Origin: Bacteriovoracaceae bacterium
Lineage (GTDB): Bacteria > Bdellovibrionota > Bacteriovoracia > Bacteriovoracales > Bacteriovoracaceae
Direction: 5' to 3'
Assembly: GCA_024711325.1 (NCBI GenBank)
Contig: JANJTC010000007.1
Location: forward strand, 202,598 to 266,597
Length of the DNA stretch: 64,000 bases
Below are positions 51,453 through 61,264 of the stretch, one piece after another. The notes under the pieces are model-generated. The model did not search any database. It had not been told where the DNA came from and saw only the letters and a list, made by a program, of their open reading frames with translations. Each line of letters begins with the position of its first letter. Positions within the stretch are counted from its first letter, which is position 1. Both the position numbers and the translations under genes were made by a program.

Positions 51453-52061
51453 ATGATGAAACTCGCTTTAGCATTCGTTCTCATTCTTCCTTTTTCCGCC
51501 CGGGCCTTGGACCTGAAAGTAGGAGACATCCTTCTTCAGCCTTTGAACTGCTGGACTTGTAAGCTTATTGAAGAACAGGAAAATTCCATTTATTCACATA
51601 TGGCCTTAGTCATAGAAACTGAACCAACTGTAAAAGTCATTGAATCTTTAGGTGTTGTCAGAGTGACTACTCTGCAAGAGTTTAATGGGCGTACTAAGAA
51701 AGCTCACAAGCTTTCAGTCAGACGTTTTAAAAATGATAAAATTGTTCAGTATATCCAGGATAACAAAGAACAACTTGTTCATGATTTTACAGTTAAATTT
51801 GAAGGTCTTAAGTTTGATAGTGAGTTTCTCTGGGATAACTTCAGTGATGATGGAAATGAGAAGTTGTACTGCTCAGAAATGATCACCAAACTTCTTGAGG
51901 GATTCTTAAGCATTAAGCTTCCCATTAAGAGAATGAAATACGATAAAAACCGGGAACTCTGGATTCAACATTTCCGTGGAAATCCTCCTGATGGTAAGTG
52001 GGGAAATGCGCCAGCTGATTATGAAAAATCTAATCTCTTCCATGTCGTGGGAGAGCTATGA
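51453..52061 (+). CDS. YiiX-like permuted NlpC/P60 cysteine peptidase, exported
   Basis: A 202-residue protein. The start at ATGATG (51453) gives a signal peptide (MMKLALAFVLILPFSARA). GDILLQ and IYSHMALVIE (His) near the start and LYCSEMITKLL (Cys) near the end are in the order of circularly permuted papain-like YiiX/YebB enzymes. Relatives cut murein peptides or lipid-linked amide bonds. It overlaps the epimerase gene by 4 nt, which favours a role in murein peptide breakdown. No good Shine-Dalgarno sequence precedes it. Confidence 0.8.
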   Translation: MMKLALAFVLILPFSARALDLKVGDILLQPLNCWTCKLIEEQENSIYSHMALVIETEPTVKVIESLGVVRVTTLQEFNGRTKKAHKLSVRRFKNDKIVQYIQDNKEQLVHDFTVKFEGLKFDSEFLWDNFSDDGNEKLYCSEMITKLLEGFLSIKLPIKRMKYDKNRELWIQHFRGNPPDGKWGNAPADYEKSNLFHVVGEL

Positions 52062-53041
52062 AGCTCTGGCTTGAAAAACGTCATCTGGATTTGAAAGTAA
52101 ATTGGAAGCTTTCCCGTAATCAAACAACATTTAAAGAAAATTTTATCGTTCATCTGGAAACACCCAGAGGACATTTCCTTTCGGAAGTTGCTCCAAATAT
52201 TAGATATGGAGAAACGGTTGAAGGTATTGAAAAGCAATTCGCTACTTTCTTAAATAGTGTTGACCTTAACTTAATCGATTCTGATCTGACGTTAACAGGT
52301 TTTTTAAATACCAATGATCTTTTTCATTCATTGCGTTTTGGTCTTGAATCAGCTTTTTTAAGTGATATCGCAAATAAAAAGGGTCTTTCCCTTTCTCAAT
52401 ATCTGGGACTACCTAAACCGGTGAAAGTTGCTACATCTTTTTCTATGCCCATCACTCCCATTGGTGAGATCAAAGACTATCTGGCCCCCCTGGGACGTTT
52501 TCATTCTCTTAAAATAAAAGTGGATGCCGAAAGCGGTGAGGAAATGCTTAAAGAAATTAAAAAGCATACTTCAGTTAAACTACGAGTGGATGCAAATGAA
52601 GGTTGGAAAGATCTGGATCAGTTTTTAAAGTTTGAAGAGTCTCTTAAAGGTATGAACATCGAACTCATTGAACAACCTTTTCCATCCTCAATGGTTAATG
52701 AGTACAAAGAGCTTAAGAAAAAAACTTCTCATGTATTACTGGCCGACGAATCTATTGAAGATGTTGGTGATTTCTCAGAACTTTCCGAACAATTCCACGC
52801 TCTAAATATCAAATTGATGAAAACCGGTTCCCTCATTAAGGCCCGCGAACTTTTAAATCAAGCTCATCAGCATCACATGAAGGCCATGATCGGCTGTATG
52901 ATTGAAACTTCGGTTGGAATTTCTTACGGAATGCTATTTGGCGGATTGGTTGAATATGTAGATCTGGATGGATTTTTATTGATTAAAGATGAACCCTTCC
53001 GCCTCATAAATGAGACAGAAGGGATCTTAATTCTTAATTAG
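52058..53041 (+). CDS. L-Ala-D/L-Glu epimerase-like enolase-superfamily enzyme
   Basis: A 327-residue enolase-superfamily protein of the dipeptide epimerase/muconate-lactonising type. Catalytic Lys in SLKIKVD (KxK) and KLMKTGS; metal ligands in LRVDANEGW, IEQPF and LLADESIED; the C-terminal GCMIETSVG and DLDGF complete the site. It fits YcjG/YkfB enzymes acting on L-Ala-D-Glu from murein. o-Succinylbenzoate synthase is the main alternative, but no menaquinone gene is nearby and the coupling to a papain-like peptidase favours epimerase. Confidence 0.83.
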   Translation: MKLWLEKRHLDLKVNWKLSRNQTTFKENFIVHLETPRGHFLSEVAPNIRYGETVEGIEKQFATFLNSVDLNLIDSDLTLTGFLNTNDLFHSLRFGLESAFLSDIANKKGLSLSQYLGLPKPVKVATSFSMPITPIGEIKDYLAPLGRFHSLKIKVDAESGEEMLKEIKKHTSVKLRVDANEGWKDLDQFLKFEESLKGMNIELIEQPFPSSMVNEYKELKKKTSHVLLADESIEDVGDFSELSEQFHALNIKLMKTGSLIKARELLNQAHQHHMKAMIGCMIETSVGISYGMLFGGLVEYVDLDGFLLIKDEPFRLINETEGILILN

Positions 53042-53044
53042 ATT

Positions 53045-53518
53045 TTAGTGATGACCTTGGCCGTGAGCACCGTGAGCATGGCCGTGAGTCACTTCTTCAG
53101 CAGTAGCATCTCTTACACCAATGATTTCCACATCAAAGAATAAGTCTTTTCCTGCCATTGGATGATTTCCATCAACAGTCACTTCATCAGTATCAACTTG
53201 CATAATTGTGAACACAGGAGAGTGAGCATCGTTATTTACCTGGAACTGATCGCCAACTTGAAGATCAGCATCTGGTGGAAATTGAGTTTTTTTAACTTTT
53301 ACCACAAGCTCTGGATTGATATCGCCGTAAGCATCTTCAGCTTTAACTTCAATCTTTCTTTTATCGCCAACATTCATTAAAGCGATTACTTTTTCTAGCC
53401 CAGGGATAATTTGCTGAGCGCCTTCAAGGAAGTAGAGGGGTTCATCACCAACTGAAGAGTCTAGTGTCGTTCCAGACTTGTCCGTAAGGGTATAATGAAA
53501 GCCAATAACACGTTTCAT
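53045..53518 (-). CDS. slyD: FKBP-type peptidyl-prolyl isomerase SlyD
   Basis: A 157-residue SlyD: FHYTLTDKSGTTLDSS and the FKBP core are interrupted by the chaperone-like IF domain (about 65-130, EDAYGDINPELVVKV, NHPMAGKDLFFDVEI). The tail HGHAHGAHGQGHH is a His-rich metal-binding end, as in SlyD proteins that store or deliver nickel. It is convergent with the epimerase gene, with 3 nt between stops. Confidence 0.95.
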   Translation of the reverse strand: MKRVIGFHYTLTDKSGTTLDSSVGDEPLYFLEGAQQIIPGLEKVIALMNVGDKRKIEVKAEDAYGDINPELVVKVKKTQFPPDADLQVGDQFQVNNDAHSPVFTIMQVDTDEVTVDGNHPMAGKDLFFDVEIIGVRDATAEEVTHGHAHGAHGQGHH

Positions 53519-53536
53519 AGAATCTCCAATTTTACG

Positions 53537-54454
53537 TCAGCTTATCTTTCTGACTATTGATAAACAAAGTTCTTTATTTTTAGCTCTCATTTCTATCTCG
53601 TCAGCAGTAAGTTTGGCAAATACAGAAGCGACTGCGTTAAAAGCGTTATCACTGGTCTCAAATCTTCTTTCCAGAGGTAAATCAATGGCAAAGGTTTCTT
53701 TAAGGTCTGTCCAAAATTTATCTTCAACTGCTGCGACTGCCACATACTGAGCGTCTAAAGTGCGGTAGAGAGAGTAGCACGGATAGGCCCCATTATGCAG
53801 AAATTTTGTCTTTTTTTGATTGCGTAAAGTTGTAGACCAAAAAGGATGAAGGATGGCCTCTGCTGTATCGTGTAGATAACTTACTGATTTAACAAATCCC
53901 TTCGTGCGAGTGGATTGGATAATATTTGCAAGAAGTTGTGTCGCCACTTGCTGACCAAAAGCAATACCTGCCACAGGCATAAAGGGAGGAGCAATAATCG
54001 GTGCGTCTTCATGTGCCACGTGCAATGAAAGAAAGCCGCTTATGGCAAGCGCGTTTAAATCGTGCATGGCCTTATTGTGAGTTGAGGATGCCTCCAATTC
54101 AACTACTGCCAGTGGAAGGTGATTTAAGTGCTCATCCGTTAAGCCTAAACTGGCCTTAAGTTTAGGGGAGAGTGATAAAAGAAGGCCCTGACAATTCTCC
54201 AAAAGTTTTTTTACTTCCTGCTTAATTGTTGGCGACTTAAAATCCAATCGAATCACTTGTTTATTTTTGTTCAGCTCTTCATACCAATTCTCAAAACTCT
54301 GATCAAATTCTGAAAACATGCCGGAAAGAAAAGGGTCCTTATGCTTAATGTCCTCAACCTTGATCACTTCTGCACCCATGTCACAAAGAATCTTTCCGGC
54401 CAGTGGACCTGGAAGACGATGAGTAAAATCTAGAATTTTAATTCCTTCAAGCAT
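53537..54454 (-). CDS. CaiB/BaiF-family CoA transferase or racemase, short
   Basis: A 305-residue protein with the family's N-terminal signature (ILDFTHRLPGPLAGKILCDMGAEVIKVED) and the catalytic Asp in MHDLNALAISGFLS. Most members have 360-400 residues; this one is short in the linker and C-terminal part. It may act as an alpha-methylacyl-CoA racemase-like enzyme or a CoA transferase. It overlaps the upstream YyaL-like gene by 8 nt. Confidence 0.85.
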   Translation of the reverse strand: MLEGIKILDFTHRLPGPLAGKILCDMGAEVIKVEDIKHKDPFLSGMFSEFDQSFENWYEELNKNKQVIRLDFKSPTIKQEVKKLLENCQGLLLSLSPKLKASLGLTDEHLNHLPLAVVELEASSTHNKAMHDLNALAISGFLSLHVAHEDAPIIAPPFMPVAGIAFGQQVATQLLANIIQSTRTKGFVKSVSYLHDTAEAILHPFWSTTLRNQKKTKFLHNGAYPCYSLYRTLDAQYVAVAAVEDKFWTDLKETFAIDLPLERRFETSDNAFNAVASVFAKLTADEIEMRAKNKELCLSIVRKIS

Positions 54455-56483
54455 CAGACTGTTCCTTCATTTTAAAAATCTCTTGAAAGTGCTCAATTCC
54501 CTTACCGGATGCTTCACAGCTATTCTTGGTACAAATCTGATAAGAATCATCTTTTCTAGAATGATAATCCATCACAAAACGAGAGAAAAAATGATTCCTA
54601 ATCTCGAGGAACTCAGGTCTTTCCAACCATTCAACAGGTACTTCAACTTTTCTGAAAATTGTCAGAGGATAACTCAAGGCACGTAAGCCCTCTCCATGCC
54701 CTAACGGATTTGTGAGAACAAATTGGGAAAGTTCCTCGTATTTATCTTTGAAGACTTCCTCTGGCGAAAAATCCGATCTGAAGACACTACATCGAGAGAG
54801 AAGATGAACCAGTGTCATCGTGGATGATCGGTACGACTGATCAAATAGAGGGGCAGTTAAATTTTCAACTCCCGGAGTTGATGAATTAAAAGAAGTGACA
54901 TAAACAATTCCGTCTTTCACAAAGTTTTGAATAGTGAAATCAAGGGATTCTAGTGCGTTGTTCTTGAAGACTTCATTACCAGTAATTTCATATAATCTTA
55001 ACTGAGCATCACAGAAGTTAACGTAATCTTCCAGATACAGGGCCTGTCCTTCCAGCGTGTTCGTATGCTTCAAGACATGTTTGCCATTCGCTTCAGACTT
55101 AATAAACTGTTGTAAGCAGCTTTCAACTGTCTCTTTTATAATCGAGAACGCCTGGGCCTGAATAGCATCAACAGGGCAATATTGAACAACATCCGCAAGA
55201 GCTGAAAGTAGCAAGTAGTTCCAGGCAGACAAACCTTTACGATCAGTCGCCGGTGGCATGCGGAGCTTTCTTTGTTCAAGAAGTCTTCTTCTTATTTCTC
55301 TGACTTCTTGCCAACCTTCTTGAGTGTAGTATTGGGCCTTTAATTCTGGATTAAGTGAGAGAACATTCAGTCCATGCTCAAAATTACCTTTTTCGGTAAT
55401 GTTAAACATTTTGAGATATTGATCGAGTTTGATTTTTTGTTCAGGCGGGGCTTCTTCAAAACTTGCTTCAAATTCTTCTTTTGAATATGTGAAGTAAAGA
55501 CCTTCAGTTCCTTCTGAATCAGCGTCCTGAGCGCTAAAAAAATAATTCTCTTCTGCAATCATCTCAGTTTTCAAATAGTCCAAGGTCTGAAGGATGCTGT
55601 CAAAAATAAGGGGAGAAGGATAAAACTGACCTAACTTAGATAAGACTTTAAGAAGTCCTGCCTGATCATAGAGCATCTTTTCAAAATGAGGCACCAGGAA
55701 TTTATCATCAACTGAATATCTATGAATGCCGCCTTTAGCGTGATCATATAAACCACCCATCAGCATGCGTTCAACTGTTTCTACAATATGTTGACCTTGT
55801 TCTTTAGGAATCATCCCTTCTAGAATTTGTTCACAGGCCCATTCGTAAAAAGCGAAGTGGGGAAACTTGGGAGCTTGTCCATAACCGCCGTTTTTAACAT
55901 CAGCATAATTTTTTAGAGCATTAATAATCGCTGAAGGTGCAGGAAAATGTCCCTGGAACTCTATTTTCTTCTCTAAAGAGATTGGTTTTTTTATTTCTTC
56001 CACTAATTTATTGGCACTTTCTATTAATTGAGAAGGGGTCGTTTTCCAGGCTTCATTGATTTGTTTTATGACATCCATAAATGAAGGCATGCCCTGTTTG
56101 GCGACGTTAGGAAAGTATGTTCCGGCGAAAAAAGGCTTTCCATCAGGAGTCAAAAAGACTGTGAGTGGCCATCCACCTCGTCCTGTCATGATTGAGCACG
56201 CACTTTGATAGTAGTGATCTAAATCCGGATATTCTTCTCGATCAACTTTAATGGAAATAAAATTGTCATTCAAATATGAAGCAGTTTCCACATTCTCAAA
56301 AGATTCATGGGCCATAACATGACACCAATGGCATGAAGAGTACCCAATAGACAGAAATATGGGCCTGTTTAGCTCTTTCGCTTTATTAAGGGGTTGCTCG
56401 CCATATGCTTGCCAGTGGATAGGATTTTCAGCATGTTGTTTGAGGTAAAGAGATTTCTCAAAACCTAATTTATTTTCATTCAT
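54447..56483 (-). CDS. YyaL/DUF255 thioredoxin-domain protein
   Basis: A 678-residue cytoplasmic protein. The start at 56483 (GAGGTTTT before it) fits the family beginning NKLGFEKSLYLKQHAENPIHW; a further upstream ATG would add 20 unrelated residues. The N-terminal thioredoxin-like domain has CHWCHVM (CxxC), followed by TGRGGWPLTVFLTPDGKPFF, then an (alpha/alpha) barrel resembling glycosyl hydrolases/epimerases (YDHAKGGIHRYSVD, FSAQDADSEG). Function is unknown in bacteria (human SPATA20 relative). Confidence 0.93.
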   Translation of the reverse strand: MNENKLGFEKSLYLKQHAENPIHWQAYGEQPLNKAKELNRPIFLSIGYSSCHWCHVMAHESFENVETASYLNDNFISIKVDREEYPDLDHYYQSACSIMTGRGGWPLTVFLTPDGKPFFAGTYFPNVAKQGMPSFMDVIKQINEAWKTTPSQLIESANKLVEEIKKPISLEKKIEFQGHFPAPSAIINALKNYADVKNGGYGQAPKFPHFAFYEWACEQILEGMIPKEQGQHIVETVERMLMGGLYDHAKGGIHRYSVDDKFLVPHFEKMLYDQAGLLKVLSKLGQFYPSPLIFDSILQTLDYLKTEMIAEENYFFSAQDADSEGTEGLYFTYSKEEFEASFEEAPPEQKIKLDQYLKMFNITEKGNFEHGLNVLSLNPELKAQYYTQEGWQEVREIRRRLLEQRKLRMPPATDRKGLSAWNYLLLSALADVVQYCPVDAIQAQAFSIIKETVESCLQQFIKSEANGKHVLKHTNTLEGQALYLEDYVNFCDAQLRLYEITGNEVFKNNALESLDFTIQNFVKDGIVYVTSFNSSTPGVENLTAPLFDQSYRSSTMTLVHLLSRCSVFRSDFSPEEVFKDKYEELSQFVLTNPLGHGEGLRALSYPLTIFRKVEVPVEWLERPEFLEIRNHFFSRFVMDYHSRKDDSYQICTKNSCEASGKGIEHFQEIFKMKEQSDA

Positions 56484-56609
56484 AAAACCTCGAAATTTGG
56501 TAAGGGCTGTGAGGATGGTAAAATCGTTGATATTAATCTTCAATGAGTTATCTAAGCTTGGTCAAGGTAATTTGCTTTTTAAGATTGGGTTAGATATAAG
56601 CGAGGGAGT

Positions 56610-57455
56610 ATGGAACAAACGACCGGAGAAACTAGTGTCCTTAAGACTCTAGGCGTCTCGGCGGAGGAAAAGTCAAAGAAGTCATTCTTTAACTCTTTCT
56701 TCTCCACTTACAAAATTCCTCTTCTTTCCCTGGTGCTGTTTGGTTCATTCACCTTACGTGCCTTATACCCTGAAACATTCAGTTTTGGATTCAAGCGTCA
56801 AAAATCTTACCGTTTCAGAAGTGACAGCCTTGGCTTCTTTATTGGGGATATTAATTTCTTCACCAATAATTCATACGATGAAGCTGAAGCTCAAATCGTG
56901 CAGTTATTCCCGGAAAAACTCCAAAAGAAAGTTAAGAAGGTCATACGGCCTGTTTTAATTCTTTGTGAAAAACATCAACTGGATCCCTTTTGGGTCCTTT
57001 CTGTGATGTGGACAGAGAGTCATTTTAAGCATGAAGCAACCTCAAAAAAGGGAGCAAAAGGTTTAATGCAACTTATGCCTCCCACCTATATGGGCACACT
57101 TTCTGAGATGAAACAAAAAGGAATCTTTCTGGAGTCAGATCGGGGAGAGGACTATCTTCGCTATCATTACGGACAGTCTTTTTACACGCTGGGATATTCA
57201 TCTCTGGTGTCGAAGCTGAGAAATCTGGAAGTCGGAATTTACTATCTGAAAGGCTTACTCGAAGCATTTAACAACAACCATTATTACGCAACAGTCGCTT
57301 ATAATATGGGTCCCTACTGGACAAAGAATCGCTTAAAGAACAATATGCCTGTAGGTAAAAAGAATCATTATCTTAATAAGGTTCTAAAAAATTATTACCA
57401 CATAACTAAAACCCTGAGTCAAACTTCAAATGTCACCTTCATCCCGAGGATCTGA
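56610..57455 (+). CDS. Membrane-anchored lytic transglycosylase (SLT domain)
   Basis: A 281-residue protein. One membrane helix (about 32-50) then, after a linker, an SLT domain: catalytic Glu in [21 protein letters not shown], then [10 protein letters not shown], and AYNMGPYW near the end. It cleaves peptidoglycan glycan strands, forming 1,6-anhydro ends in the periplasm. The absence of a cleavable signal means the enzyme stays anchored in the inner membrane. It overlaps the chorismate-mutase-like gene by 26 nt. Confidence 0.9.
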   Translation: MEQTTGETSVLKTLGVSAEEKSKKSFFNSFFSTYKIPLLSLVLFGSFTLRALYPETFSFGFKRQKSYRFRSDSLGFFIGDINFFTNNSYDEAEAQIVQLFPEKLQKKVKKVIRPVLILCEKHQLDPFWVLSVMWTESHFKHEATSKKGAKGLMQLMPPTYMGTLSEMKQKGIFLESDRGEDYLRYHYGQSFYTLGYSSLVSKLRNLEVGIYYLKGLLEAFNNNHYYATVAYNMGPYWTKNRLKNNMPVGKKNHYLNKVLKNYYHITKTLSQTSNVTFIPRI

Positions 57456-57858
57456 ACTTGCTCAATTTAGAGAAGCTCTGGCCCAACTAAATTCAGAGTA
57501 TTTCCTAACTGTAGCAGAGCGACGAAAAATTACGATCAAGATTCAGGAATTCAAGGAATCAAGGGGAAGATATTCCCATTATGATCCTGAACGTGAGAGG
57601 GATATCTTTAAGCTCTTCCAGGATCAATTAAAGGCTTCTTCTTTAAAAGAGTTACTGGCCTTCTCATTAATTATGGAAGATCACGCGATGGCAATGGCAC
57701 CAGGCTCCTATCCTGCCTGGTCTAGTGTTGTTCACCTGAACGACCCTAAGGATGAGTTATATGAGATGATTAATCCATTGATGCTCAAAACTTCGAGACC
57801 TGATTTTTTTAGTCGTTTGAATCTGGCGAGCGAATTCAGTTTTTTAAAAGACTTCTGA
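57430..57858 (+). CDS. Chorismate mutase (AroQ)-like helical protein
   Basis: A 142-residue protein with an AroQ-type three-helix pattern: [26 protein letters not shown], then FKES and [13 protein letters not shown], as in the family's R...K...DxxRE spacing. The last 50 residues are extra. Chorismate mutase converts chorismate to prephenate, but several active-site positions cannot be verified by eye, so activity is uncertain. Confidence 0.7.
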   Translation: MSPSSRGSELAQFREALAQLNSEYFLTVAERRKITIKIQEFKESRGRYSHYDPERERDIFKLFQDQLKASSLKELLAFSLIMEDHAMAMAPGSYPAWSSVVHLNDPKDELYEMINPLMLKTSRPDFFSRLNLASEFSFLKDF

Positions 57859-57895
57859 TTGCCTTAGTCCCTTTAAATCCTTAATATTTAGCCCT

Positions 57896-58597
57896 ATGAA
57901 AAAAGACCAAGTAATTGCTCTAGATGGGCCTTCAGGTAGCGGTAAGTCAACCGTCGCTAAAATGATCGCTCAAAAATTAAATCTTATCTATATTGATACA
58001 GGTGCGATGTTTCGTGCTGCGGCCTATGCTCTTCAACACACAGGTATAGATTTTACTAAGAATGAGCTTGATGCTTCTGAAAATAAGTTGATAGAAAAAT
58101 TTTTCCACGAGCATCGATTTCAGTTTGCTCCGGAGCCCGGCGTTTTGATTCTTTTAGATAATTTAAATTTGACAGATGTCATTCGTGAACATCATGTCTC
58201 AAGGCTTGCCTCACAGGTCTCGAAGCACAAAGTGATTAGAGATTTTCTCAAAGACTGGCAACGGACCATTGTTAAAGACCGTCCAGCGATTCTGGATGGA
58301 AGAGATATCGGAACTGTTATCTTTCCTAATGCTGTCCTGAAAATATTTCTGACAGCTTCTCCAGAAGAAAGAGCGACCCGACGATTTGAAGAATTGAAAG
58401 AGCGTGGTCAGGCCGATGTTAATTATGACATGATTCTTAAAGATATTAAGGAGAGAGATTTCGAGGACATGAATCGGACGATTGCTCCCCTTAAAAAAGC
58501 GGAAGATGGGGTTGAACTGGACTCAACCGGCAAAACAATTCCTCAAATCGTTGAGGAGATAGTTGCTCTTTGGAATGTAAGAAAGGTTAAACAATGA
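57896..58597 (+). CDS. cmk: Cytidylate kinase
   Basis: A 233-residue CMP/dCMP kinase. P-loop ALDGPSGSGKSTVAKM, IDTGAMFRAAAY, DGRDIGTVIFPNA and the lid RRFEELKERGQ are diagnostic. There is no Shine-Dalgarno sequence; TTGCCT-17 bp-TAATAT (57859-57887) ends 8 nt before the ATG, which suggests a very short leader. It overlaps rfaE1 by 4 nt. Confidence 0.95.
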   Translation: MKKDQVIALDGPSGSGKSTVAKMIAQKLNLIYIDTGAMFRAAAYALQHTGIDFTKNELDASENKLIEKFFHEHRFQFAPEPGVLILLDNLNLTDVIREHHVSRLASQVSKHKVIRDFLKDWQRTIVKDRPAILDGRDIGTVIFPNAVLKIFLTASPEERATRRFEELKERGQADVNYDMILKDIKERDFEDMNRTIAPLKKAEDGVELDSTGKTIPQIVEEIVALWNVRKVKQ

Positions 58598-59610
58598 TTC
58601 TAACACCTGAAAAATTTGAAAATATTGTTTCGCAATTCGAAAATCTAAAACCAATACTGGTTGTTGGTGATTTAGGAGTCGATAAGTATACTTTTGGCGA
58701 AGTCAGAAGAATATCCCCGGAAGCTCCCGTTCCCGTCCTGGAAGTTGAGAAAGAATGGAATAAACTGGGTCTTGCCGCTAACGTTTCAGACAACCTAAAA
58801 AGCCTTGAAGTGAATTCTACTCTTTGTGGAGTCATTGGTGATGATTCTCGGGCCAGCCTGGTTGAGCATCTGCTTGAGGAAAGAGGTTTGAAAATTTGGG
58901 GATTGATCAGAGATCCCTCCCGCCACACAACTTATAAGGAAAGGGTGACTACGGCCACCCAGCAAATTTGCCGGGTAGATTATGAGACGAAGGAAACAAT
59001 ATCAGATGAAATTAGCCGGCGTATAGGTAATCGCATTCAGGAATTTTCCGGTTCTCATGCTGGTGTGATTATAGAAGACTACGGCAAAGGTCTCTTTAGG
59101 GAAGCTTTATGCCAAAAAATCATTAAAGACTATAAAGAGCAAAATCTTCTGGTTGCAGTTGATCCTTCTCGTTCTACTCCGCCTCTTTGGTATAGAGGGG
59201 CCACTTTGTTAAAACCTAACCGCCTTGAGTCTCACATGATGGTGGAGGCCTTGGGATATTTTAAAGAAAGAAAACTTGAGACAATTGCGAAAATACTGAT
59301 CGAGAAGCTGGAGCTGGAGAAGATCATTATCACTCTTGGCGCTGACGGTATGGCAATGCTCGACACCAAAAACAGTGGTGAGCTTAAGATTATTCCAACA
59401 GCGGCAAATGAAGTCTTCGATGTCTCTGGTGCCGGAGATACGGCGATTGCAGCTATCAGTTCAGCTTTAATTGCAGGAGCTTCTTTGGAGGAAGCGGCCT
59501 GGATAGGCAACTGTGCTGCAGGCGTAGTTGTGAAAAAAAGAGGAACTGCTCTTTGTTCTAAGCAAGAATTAAGAGACTATTTTACAAATCTCACCAATAT
59601 TTTGAAGTAA
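58594..59610 (+). CDS. rfaE1: D-glycero-beta-D-manno-heptose-7-phosphate kinase (RfaE/HldE domain I)
   Basis: A 338-residue PfkB-family sugar kinase for LPS inner-core heptose synthesis. RISPEAPVPVLEVE and LGLAANVSDNL are RfaE-specific; DVSGAGDTAIAAI is the PfkB catalytic motif. The C-terminal adenylyltransferase domain of fused HldE is absent, so a separate RfaE2 must be encoded elsewhere. Its stop overlaps the DUF4416 start by 1 nt (TAATG). Confidence 0.93.
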   Translation: MILTPEKFENIVSQFENLKPILVVGDLGVDKYTFGEVRRISPEAPVPVLEVEKEWNKLGLAANVSDNLKSLEVNSTLCGVIGDDSRASLVEHLLEERGLKIWGLIRDPSRHTTYKERVTTATQQICRVDYETKETISDEISRRIGNRIQEFSGSHAGVIIEDYGKGLFREALCQKIIKDYKEQNLLVAVDPSRSTPPLWYRGATLLKPNRLESHMMVEALGYFKERKLETIAKILIEKLELEKIIITLGADGMAMLDTKNSGELKIIPTAANEVFDVSGAGDTAIAAISSALIAGASLEEAAWIGNCAAGVVVKKRGTALCSKQELRDYFTNLTNILK

Positions 59611-60131
59611 TGCTTACAACCAGTGTTGCTTCACCGGGCCTATTGTTTGGGAGTTTTCTTTTTCGAAGAGATCTACATACAACGGAAGAACTGACTAATT
59701 TTTGGGAGCAGCATTTTGGGAAAAGCTTTTCATTCATTCCTGAATACAATCCACTGAATCAATATTATTCAAAAGAAATGGGTCAAAATCTTTCTCGTAT
59801 TTTCTTTTTAACGGCCACCTCTTTTGCTCGTGACTCGCTTTTAAAAGTTAAGCTTCAGTCCATGGAGTGGGAGAAAAACTGGTCCGAAAATCATTTACGC
59901 CGGGTGAATGTGGATATTGGTTTTTTGGCCCTTGAAAATTTTATACTTGCTACCACCAAAAATTATTCTCACCGAGTGTACTTAGGAGAGAATATATTTG
60001 CTGACCTTACGTACTATTTTCACCAAGGGTCTTTCCAGTCTTTGCCTTGGACCTATCCCGACTTCTTAGACTCTCAAAAAAAAGATTTCTTGGAGTGGGG
60101 ACGCTCCTTCCTCTTACAATCAGTTAAATGA
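59610..60131 (+). CDS. DUF4416-family protein
   Basis: A 173-residue protein matching DUF4416: YYSKEMGQNLSRIFF, RRVNVDIGFLALENFILATTK and HRVYLGENIFADLTYYF plus SLPWTYPDFLD are the family's conserved segments. Function is unknown; it is cytoplasmic. Translationally coupled to rfaE1. Confidence 0.88.
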   Translation: MLTTSVASPGLLFGSFLFRRDLHTTEELTNFWEQHFGKSFSFIPEYNPLNQYYSKEMGQNLSRIFFLTATSFARDSLLKVKLQSMEWEKNWSENHLRRVNVDIGFLALENFILATTKNYSHRVYLGENIFADLTYYFHQGSFQSLPWTYPDFLDSQKKDFLEWGRSFLLQSVK

Positions 60132-60215
60132 TAATGCATGCGGTCGACTTACTCCTTCTTTTCAATTAATAACCTCACTGATACCCTTTTTTCCGAAACT
60201 TACCAAAGGATAACC

Positions 60216-61256
60216 ATGCAAGTGCTAGAGTCACTGCTGAATGATTTTACTAATGAATTAAAAGAAATTCATAAAATAGCAGACCTGTTAAACCTCAAAT
60301 CAAAATACATCGGAAAACAAGGTCCCTTGGCCGATGTGATGAAAAACCTCAAAGATGCGACTCCTGAGGAGAAACGCACTTTAGGTGCCCGGGCCAATGA
60401 GCTTAAAAATTCTATTGAAGCGCTCGTTGTGCAAAAAATGCAGGAACTTGAAGTACATGAAATTAATCAAAATCTTGAGAAGAATAAGATTGATATCTCT
60501 TTGACTGATAGTGTTCTAGAGAAAGGGTTGCAAGGAGCAGGTTTTCACCCGGTCACTATTATTCAACAGGAAATTGAAGACATCTTCATTTCAATGGGAT
60601 TTGAAGTGTTAGATGGACCTCATATTGAAGATGAGTATCACAACTTTGAGGCACTCAATATTCCAGCGACTCATCCGGCACGTGATATGCAGGATACATT
60701 CTGGTTTGCAGACAAAAAACATCTTTTGCGAACACATACCTCAACCATTCAGATACGCGGTATGAAAGAACGTAAGCCGCCATTTCGATTTGTAGGTCCC
60801 GGTAAAGTATTCCGTTGTGAACGTACGGATGCCTCTCATGAAATGGTCTTCCATCAGCTTGAAGGCATGATGGTGGGAGAGAATGTCTCGGTTGGAAATC
60901 TTATTTATTTTATGAAGACCCTCCTCACTGAAATTTTCAAACGAGAAGTTGAAGTTCGCCTGCGTCCAGGCTTTTTTCCGTTTGTGGAACCTGGTTTTGA
61001 GCTGGATATCAAATGCCTCATCTGTAACGGTAAAGGCTGTTCGGTTTGTAAGCATGTAGGATGGGTTGAACTCCTTCCATGCGGAATGGTTCATCCGAAT
61101 GTTCTCAAGGCCGGCGGAATTGATCCTGAAACCCATAACGGATTTGCTTTTGGTCTGGGTCTGGATCGTCTCGTGATGATGAGATACGGTATTGATGATA
61201 TCCGTCATCTTCATTCCGGTGATCTTCGTTTTAACTCTCAATTTAAATCATTTTAG
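60216..61256 (+). CDS. pheS: Phenylalanyl-tRNA synthetase alpha subunit
   Basis: A 346-residue class II synthetase subunit. The start is the ATG at 60216 with AAAGGATAACC before it; the longer in-frame ATG at 60138 lacks support. N-terminal coiled-coil, then ATHPARDMQDTFW (motif), RTHTSTIQIRGM, GPGKVFRCERTDASHE and FGLGLDRLVMMRYGIDDIR. A Cys cluster (CLICNGKGCSVC) is present near residue 270, as in some PheS. pheT follows after 8 nt. Confidence 0.96.
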   Translation: MQVLESLLNDFTNELKEIHKIADLLNLKSKYIGKQGPLADVMKNLKDATPEEKRTLGARANELKNSIEALVVQKMQELEVHEINQNLEKNKIDISLTDSVLEKGLQGAGFHPVTIIQQEIEDIFISMGFEVLDGPHIEDEYHNFEALNIPATHPARDMQDTFWFADKKHLLRTHTSTIQIRGMKERKPPFRFVGPGKVFRCERTDASHEMVFHQLEGMMVGENVSVGNLIYFMKTLLTEIFKREVEVRLRPGFFPFVEPGFELDIKCLICNGKGCSVCKHVGWVELLPCGMVHPNVLKAGGIDPETHNGFAFGLGLDRLVMMRYGIDDIRHLHSGDLRFNSQFKSF

Positions 61257-61264
61257 GAACTAAT

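Noticed and set aside
60132..60215. Phe-containing leader peptide/attenuator before pheS
   Set aside because: An in-frame stretch with a few Phe codons exists, but there is no stop codon, terminator hairpin or U-tract, so classical attenuation is not supported.
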